Shown piece after piece: positions 57,443-64,000 of a DNA stretch of 64,000 nt (the stretch's first letter is position 1; the number at the start of each line of letters is the position of its first letter). The stretch is taken from assembly GCA_014218235.1 (NCBI GenBank), contig CM024760.1, positions 147,947,245-148,011,244 on the forward strand, written 5' to 3'. Under the pieces are notes generated by a model. The model worked only from the letters and a program-made list of their open reading frames with translations, ran no database searches and was not told where the DNA came from. The translations under genes were made by a program, and so were the position numbers. The stretch comes from Colocasia esculenta (lineage: Eukaryota > Streptophyta > Magnoliopsida > Alismatales > Araceae).

Positions 57443-58335
57443 TAGTGGCCCTCCCAGAACAACACATATAGGTCAAGTGCAACCTGAAAACACATCTCAT
57501 GCCGGATTTACTTACCCTTCTTATAACTCTCTAACGAATGACATTTAGATAAAACTTTCAACAATAAATATGACGAGGACAACTAGTAGAAGAACGTTGA
57601 TGTTGGGGTTTGACCTAATTCGGTTTCGAATCCTGAGAAACATATTAAGAACATAAAATTAAGTGCAGTCTGAAATCGCATAATCCTGCAGTGACTCTCT
57701 TAACACGCTTATAACTCTCTAAAGAAAGACTTTTAGACAAAACGTCCAACATGAAAGATGATCGTGACTTCAATTAAAAGAACTTTCATGAAGGAAGTTT
57801 GGTATAATTCGATAGGAAATCACTTGCATAATAAGAAGTACGGGAAAAACCCTAACAGTGCGCGTCTTTGGCAAAACACTTGTAATTCAAAATCTACTAA
57901 ATGAGATTCGATGAAACCAGAGGGAAATGAAAGATAACTTGATTCTCTACACATTGATATAGGATATGTTATGATTTAGCCCGAGAAAACCTACCTTCTG
58001 GGTTGAAGAAGTCTCGTTTTTCCAGAAAAACCCCTGTTCAGACTACTTGGAGGAGAACGTTTACCGCTTCGTGTATACTGCATGGAACTTGGGCATTCCA
58101 CTTGGGTAAGAACGTAGACTTGACCCTCTTTCCATGGGTATAAGCCTTGCAAGGTTTGGTTTAGGTTTGACCTACCTTTGGTCGATTTCAAGATGACTGT
58201 CCGTGCAGGTCGCAGAAGACACAACGAAGAAGAAGAACGACTTGGTGTGGGGATCTCCTGCTTCCCCAGTTGCCAAGAACTCCTCCCCACGACCCTAGCA
58301 AGTTCTAAAACTCATTCCTAAGGTTTGGTGAAGAG

Positions 58336-58342
58336 TATTTAA
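58336..58342 (-). promoter_or_regulatory. TATA-like box of LTR C
   Basis: TTAAATA on minus, at the place matching ATAAATA in B1 and B2 and about 500 bases from the LTR start. Weak by sequence alone. Confidence 0.4.
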
Positions 58343-58839
58343 GCAACCATGGTGTTTTAGGAGTCCTATTATGACTAGGAAAGCCAGGTTGCGGTTTTGA
58401 CAGGTTAGTTTCCTACTTAGGGAGGATTTCTTCCTCCCATAGAGTGTGTGAGGCTTTAGGAAACCTCCCACCATAGATAGGCACGAATTTGGGTTGCCAA
58501 GAATGCATGATTGCATCACAATTTAACTCAAATTGTCTTTTTCTAATTTCAGCCTATTTAGAGTTACGAATTTTCCCTGCATTTTCTAGCTTTGTTTGAT
58601 TATTGGGCTACATGATGTCCATTGACCCAATTATGATTTGGGTCATTAATATATAATGTTGGAAGTCTCTCCAACACTTTTATTTAAATTTTTGATTGCG
58701 TCGTATTTCCGTATTAATGTTCTTTTTTCCGACTTGTTATAGCACGTACGATAATGATGCGTATGTTTTACATACATGGAACTTATTTATTTCCATTTAT
58801 TTGAATTCTTTATATAACTAAAATTTCCGAGGTGCTACA

Positions 58840-58852
58840 CCCTCCCCCACTT
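58840..58852 (-). other. Polypurine tract of element C
   Basis: AAGTGGGGGAGGG on minus, immediately before the 3' LTR. It primes plus-strand DNA synthesis. Confidence 0.93.
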
Positions 58853-58887
58853 AAGAGAATTTGGTCCCCAAATTCATGTATAGCAAG

Positions 58888-60015
58888 TTATTGTACAAGT
58901 GAGGTGTACTTACCTGTGAATAGCTCCGGGTATCTTTTGCGCATTGCTTCCTCGGTTTCCCACGTGTCGTCCTCATCCATGCGTTGATTCCATCTAACCC
59001 TTACTAGTGGAATAACCTTGTTCCTTATTTGGCGCAGTTCCCGGTCCACGATCTTAATTGGCTTCTCTTGATATGTTCGGTCTTTGTTGAATTCCAGAAG
59101 CTCGTATTCTATAACATGCCATGGATCTCGTACATACTTTTTCAACATGGATATGTGGAACACATTGTGTATTCCGTCCATTTGTGGTGGTAAAGCGTGA
59201 CGGTATGCCACCTCTCTGACTCTTTCAAGAATTTCGAAAGGCCCGACAAACCTTGGTGACAACTTGCCTTTAATGCCAAAACGCCTGATCCCACGGCCTG
59301 GAGACACCTTTAAGAATACATGTTCACCCACCTGAAACTCCAGGTCTCTCCTTCTGTTATCTGCATATGCCTTTTGTCTTTGCTGTGCCACTGCCATTCT
59401 TTCTTTAATAAGCTTTACCTTCTCTGTGGTTTCCCTTATCATCTCTGGTCCTAGCATTTGTTTTTCGCCAACTTCATACCAACATATTGGAGATCGGCAA
59501 CTCCTACCATAGAGTGCTTGAAATGGTGCCATTTGGATGCTAGCTTGATAGCTATTATTGTAGGCGAACTCCACAAGAGGTAAGTGTTTGTGCCAGCTGC
59601 CTCCAAAATCTAGGACACATGCTCTAAGCATATATTCAACCACCTGGTTAGTTCTCTCCGTCTGACCATCTGTTTGTGGATGGAAAGCCGTGCTAAAGTT
59701 TAGTTTAGATCCCAAGGAGTAATGCAGTCCTTTCCAAAAGTGGGATGTAAACCTAGGGTCTCTATCAGACACGATAGACACCGGTACTCCATGTAATCTG
59801 ACTATTTCCTTCACATACAATGCATCCAGAACATCTACTGACCACTTATTCTTCACTGGAAAGAAGTGAGCCGACTTAGTTAAGCGGTCGACAATAACCC
59901 AGATTCCATCGAATCCACCTCTAGATTTAGGAAGTCCGAAAAAAAAGTCCATCCCTATACCTTCCCATTTCCATGCCGGGATTTCTAGGGGTTTGAGTTT
60001 ACCTACGGGTCGCAT
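58888..60015 (-). pseudogene. Integrase core and chromodomain of element C
   Basis: An open stretch of 375 codons, the 3' end of the polyprotein. The catalytic triad is D23 (MDF), D84 (SDRDPRF) and E120 (DGQTER), with 35 residues between the last two. FAYNNSYQASIQMAPFQALYG and FLKVSPGRG follow. From about residue 315 comes a chromodomain-like end (IVDRELRQIRNKVIPLVRVRW, then TWETEEAMRKRYPELF), which in chromoviruses guides integration to particular chromatin. This part has no stop, but a TAA at 60016-60018 separates it from the rest of the polyprotein. Confidence 0.92.
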
Positions 60016-61218
60016 GTGTTATGCCTTGACCCTTTGACATGTTAAGCATCGGGCGACATATTCTGCCACTTCTCTCTTCATATTAGGCCACCAGAAGCTT
60101 CTTTTCAAATCTTGATACATTTTGGTAGTTCCTGGATGAATAGTATATCTGGTCTTGTGAGCCTCATCCATAATCATTTTCTTTGTCTCCGCATGGTCGG
60201 GTACACAGACCCGATCCCAGAACAATAGCCTTCCATCTTCAGTTAATGAGAAATCCGGCCTTTGGTCTAGGTTAGCCTTAATCTCCACAAGTATAGGGTC
60301 ATTGTCTTGGAGTGTTGTGATGTCCTCCAATAGTGTGGGTTGTGCTCTAACACTAGCAACAAAGCATCCCTTCTCTTTGATGTCAGCATCAATATTTAAC
60401 CTGGCGAAGTCTTCTAATAACTTCCATTCGTCTACCATTAAGCTCGACAACGTGATCATTGGCTTCCTACTTAGAGCATCTGCCACAACATTTGCTTTTC
60501 CTGGGTGATATTGGATCGTGAAGTCGAAGTCCTTGAGATACTCCAACCACCGCCGCTGTCTCATATTCAAGTCCTGCTGAGAAAACAGATACTTCAAACT
60601 TTTATGGTCAGAAAACACAATGAATTTCTCACCATATAGATAATGACGCCATATCTTCAAGGCGAAGACTACAACAGCTAGCTCCAGATCATGTACATGA
60701 TAATTGTCCTCGTGCTTCTTCAATTGTCTGGACGCATAGCATATAAACTTCCCAGTTTGCATCAGCACACAGCCAAGGCCGATCCCGGATGCATCGGTGT
60801 ATACTCCAAAACTACCCTCAGCAACTGCCAGTGTCACTACGGGTGCCGAGGTAAGGTGCCCTTTCAATGCCTTGAAACATTCTTCACATTCATCAGTTCA
60901 TGCAAATGGATTCTCCTTCCTGGTAAGCCTGGTCAATGGTACAGCTATCTTTGAGAAATCTTTAATGAAGCGACGATAATAACCGGCTAAACCCATAAAG
61001 CTCCTAATCTCCGACACAGTTGTCGGCCTTTACCAGTTCTTTACCGCCTCCACCTTAGATGGATCCATAGAGATTCCCTCCTTGGATATGATGTGACCAA
61101 GGAAAGACACTTCCTCCATCCAGAATTCACACTTACTAAGTTTAGCATAGAGTTGATTATCTCTGAGCACTTGCAGAGCAACCTTCAAGTGTTCCTCATG
61201 TTCTTCTTTAGATTTGGA
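60016..61218 (-). pseudogene. RT thumb, RNase H and integrase zinc domain of element C
   Basis: Continues the polyprotein. The end of RT (LGHII, GLAGYYRRFIKDFSKIAVPLTRLT) has stops near 61203, 61033 and 60900. RNase H spans 60867-60480 with VYTDASG, DLELAVVVFALKIWRHYL, FSDHKSLKYLF and HHxADALSR-type end (NVVADALSR). The integrase zinc-binding domain follows, with HKTRYTIHPGTTKMY and CLTCQRVKA, ending at TAA 60016-60018. Active-site residues of RNase H are kept. Confidence 0.9.
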
Positions 61219-63309
61219 TTAAATAAGGATGTCATCAATGAACACCACTATAAACTGGTCCAAGTATGGCCTATAAATATTGTTCATAAGTTGCATGAAA
61301 TCCGCTGGAGCATTTGTTAAACCAAACAGCATGACCACGAACTCATAGTGACCATATCTACTCCAGAATGCAGACTTGTGAATATCCTCCTCCTTTATTC
61401 TTAGTTGATGGTAGCCTGATCTTAGATCTATCTTGGAGAAATATTGTGCACCGGAGATCTGGTCAAACAGCTCGTCGATGCGGGGCAGTGGATACTTATT
61501 CTTTATTGTCAATTGGTTCAACTGACGGTAATCAATGCATAGCCTCATTGTCCTGTCCTTCTTTCTGACGAATAGCACTGGCGCTCCCCACGGGGATGTG
61601 CTAGGCTTGATAAAACCCTGATCTAGCAATTCTTGGATCTGTCTCTTCAATTCCTGCAATTCAACAGGGGACATACGATACGGAGCCTTTGAAACAGGGG
61701 CTGCCCCAAGGAGTAACTCAATGGTGAAGTTTACCTCCCGCTCAGGTGGTATACTAGGTAATTCCTCTGGAAATACATCAGGATAGTCTCTGGCTATTGG
61801 AATGTCTTCTAGGGTTGGTTTCTTATTTTCAGTTGCCAAGACGGAAACTAGGAAAGCAGCACAACCCTGGTTGATCAGCTTAGAAGCCTTTAGGGAGGAT
61901 ATCAAGATAGGGTGTTTGTGATAACGGGTGCCAAGTAGTGATAGAGTTGGGAGGTTTGGTCTTTTAAAAGTGACCCTCCTATGGCGACAGTTTACATCAG
62001 CATCATATTCAATTAGCCAATCGACACCCAAAATGGCATCATAACCCTTCATGTCTAAACAGATAAGGTCGGCAGGGAGATTGTGTCCTCCAATTATAGT
62101 TTCACATTTTGGCAAGTAGTGAGTGAGTTCAGATTCTGAGCCTAGTGGAGAGGCTACATAAATCTTGGATTTCAAGGGTACATGTTTGACAGGTAGAGTT
62201 GCAGCAAATGTGGTGGAAATAAATGAATATGCAGCTCCAGTATCAATAAGCACAAAAGCAGGTTGAGAGTGTATGGAGATGGTACCTTCCACCATACCCC
62301 CTTCCTCGGGTAGGTCAGCTTCTATGACAGCATTAAGGCGTCCCTGATGCCGTGGTGCATTCTGGGCTCTACCTGGTTGGTCCTTCATCATTGGACAGTT
62401 AGGAATACGGTGGTTACGACCACCACATCTCAAGCATGCCGCGATCTTCTTCCAGCATTCCTCAGATTGGTGTCCTGGTTTATCGCAGAATTTGCAGTTC
62501 TCAGCCAACTGCCTCCCTTCCACCTTGACTCTCTTGTCTCCAACAATGTCTCTCCCGGAATTCGGCCGCTTGTTGTTGTTGTTGACGTTGTTGTTACGAA
62601 AAGTTGGAGTAATATTGGGCGCTCTCTTCTTGACAGAAACCGGCTTGGAGTTGTCCTTGCCCCTCATGCACTCTACCTTGGCCATGGTGTCTTCTACCAG
62701 CTGAGCTCTCTGGACCATCTCAGTGTAAGTTTGAATGTTGTGTGGTCCCAGCCTTTCAATGAACATGGGCCTGAGCCCATCCATGAACCGATTTGCCTTT
62801 AGTCTTTCAGTTCCCACCAGGTGTGAGGCATACACAGCAAGACGCGCGAACTGAGCCTCATACTCAGCCACGGACATCCCTTTCTGTTTAAGTGCAGCAA
62901 ACTCCGCTGCCTTCTTCTCCTTGACTCTCTCAGAGAAATATTTTCCTTAGAATATATCCAGGAATCCGGCCCACTCTAATTCAGCTACATTTGGCAGGTG
63001 GGCCGATGTGGCCTTCCACCATACTCGAGCATCTTTAGTTAATTGGAAAGTGGCCAGTACCACTTTTTCTCTATTTGTGCATTGCATCACCTGGAAAATC
63101 CTTTCTATCTCCTCTTGCCAATTTTCTGCTTCATCTGGGTCAGGAGATCCAGAGAAACGTGGAGGGTTTAAACTCCTAAAATTCCGGTGCAGATCACCAG
63201 CTCCATTCCTTGCAGCTACAGCCTGATTTCCAGCCTGAACTACATTTTAAAGGGCCTAAGTAAGTCCAGCCACAGTGTCTTGCATAGCTTGCCACTGGTT
63301 GCTAGCCAT
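61219..63309 (-). pseudogene. Gag, protease and RT start of element C
   Basis: ATG at 63309-63307 (MASNQWQAMQ). Gag capsid has FSGSPDPDEAENWQEEIERIF and WWKA, YEAQFARLA and FMDGLRP. Two zinc knuckles, CKFCDKPGHQSEEC and CLRCGGRNHRIPNC, lie at about 62484-62383, after an Asn-rich run. The aspartic protease has LIDTGAAYSFIS (about 62250). RT has SPWGAPVLFVRKKD, IDLRSGYHQL and the FIDD box at the end (61245-61219). Gag stops are TAG 63258-63256, TAA 63249-63247 and TAA 62949-62947, and the last codon before 61219 is followed by TAA. From 62946 to 61219 the frame is open. Confidence 0.92.
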
Positions 63310-63529
63310 TGCAGTTGAGTGAGAGTGTTATGAGGTTTCCTGAGAAAATGATGGAAACTAATTAATGTCTCTAGATACATTATAAGAGTCAATGGGTAGG
63401 AGTGTTTAATTTTTTCTAACATATTCCCAGTCTCTACCCATTCTCACCAAGTACTATATTTAAATTCCATGACCTAGGTTCCATAAGTATCTCCTAATCT
63501 TGAGACATAAATCCTATTATGTATTCCTA

Positions 63530-63542
63530 GGCTCTGATACCA
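63530..63542 (-). other. Primer-binding site of element C
   Basis: TGGTATCAGAGCC on minus, a 13-base match to the tRNA-iMet complement, six bases (gtttag) after the LTR end. The same gtttag spacer follows C' at 55645. Confidence 0.95.
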
Positions 63543-63548
63543 CTAAAC

Positions 63549-64000
63549 TGTCACGTCCCGAGAATTACGCAGCGGATATTAGTTCGAAGAATTCGAGTCG
63601 ATATCCCGAGACGTGAATAGTCGGCAAATAAGCCTCTAGCTAGCACGCACTTAATGTGTATCAACACAACATCATAATAGGGCCCAAGTGTTGAACTCAA
63701 TATAAATTGTATTCAAATTGAAACTAGTACAGGACTAAGACTCAATAAAAAGGAAAGTACATAATACCTCACTTCCTACTACATTGTTCTAACACTCAAA
63801 TGAACTAACTATAGACAGACTCATAATTGGAACGCTCATCATTCGGATGCATTCCCATCCTCGACTTGCTCTTCCTCTTGAACTTCATAGTCACCTAAAT
63901 TGGGTAAAAGTAGGGGATGAGCAAACTAGCCCAGTAGGATTTATATCTCAATGTGCGGGCAATGATATAAGTGATTAACATTTTAGAACTAGGTAAGCAC
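63549..64000 (-). repeat. 5' LTR of element C (partial)
   Basis: The terminal 452 bases of the 5' LTR, beginning tgtcacgtccc on plus and running off the window. They match 55659-56111 with five transitions and a one-base deletion. Confidence 0.95.

Larger units (their letters stand above)
55659..58839 (-). repeat. 3' LTR of element C
   Basis: 3181 bases. On minus it runs TGTAGCACCTCGG to GGGACGTGACA. Homologous to C', B0, B1 and B2, but it lacks the roughly 180-base conserved block those copies share (it should fall near 56880-56900). It contains seven GTGTCGACAC copies (57210-57442) and a TATA-like box (58336-58342). No protein. Confidence 0.93.
55659..64000 (-). mobile_element. Ty3/gypsy chromovirus element C (recent copy)
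   Basis: Minus strand: partial 5' LTR (63549-64000+), primer site (63530-63542), gag-protease-RT-RNase H-integrase-chromodomain (63309-58888), polypurine tract (58840-58852), 3' LTR (58839-55659). The interior is 4709 bases. Over the 452 bases where both LTRs are visible I count five substitutions, all transitions, and one indel, about 1.1 percent, so insertion was recent. Yet the coding region carries about seven stops. It is inserted in the primer-binding site of C'. The left target duplication would be tatca (55654-55658), and its partner lies outside. Confidence 0.93.

Overview
This window looks like nuclear DNA of a flowering plant, from a repeat-rich region. I find no host gene with intact structure. 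Essentially every recognisable coding stretch belongs to a transposable element: Ty3/gypsy chromoviruses, a Ty1/copia Sirevirus, an L1-type LINE, a CACTA transposon fragment and a hAT MITE. The initiator-tRNA-Met primer sites, the Sirevirus multiple polypurine tracts and the plant type of LINE RNase H all point to a plant. I cannot name the species.

Layout, left to right. (1) 1-7155, minus strand: internal region of an old Tekay/Del-like gypsy element (called A'), with integrase, RNase H, RT, protease and gag remains. Its gag is split by a gypsy LTR fragment (D, 3260-6351). (2) The 5' LTR of A' starts at 7156 and is broken into pieces by nested insertions: solo LTR B0 (7512-10816), a ~13 kb Sirevirus (12349-29118) and a GAG-only giant-LTR element called A (29928-43991). 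The Sirevirus holds solo LTR B1 (23874-27272) and a hAT MITE (21517-21883). Element A holds solo LTR B2 (31254-35408). (3) 43997-46016 is GC-richer unassigned sequence, perhaps the rest of the A' LTR. (4) 46017-47617 is a CACTA fragment with subterminal repeats and a 178-bp tandem array. (5) 47618-55644 is a forward gypsy LTR (C') carrying a 5'-truncated LINE (50890-55369). (6) 55659-64000 is a minus-strand gypsy element (C) of a related family. It sits head-to-head against C', exactly in the C' primer-binding site, and its 5' LTR runs off the window.

The nesting gives a clear order of events, and most junctions show target-site duplications. The B0, B1, B2, C' and C LTRs are all homologous, so one LTR superfamily has hit this locus at least five times, and three copies are solo LTRs.

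The most notable signals are four. Element A has 4.6 kb LTRs around a 657 bp gag-only interior. The Sirevirus has a long extra reading frame (about 980 codons) after pol, containing a domain like the plant 'putative plant transposon protein' family. Each LTR family carries a cluster of its own short self-complementary motif, at a homologous place but with different motif sequence. Several hairpin arrays keep their stems while their loops change.
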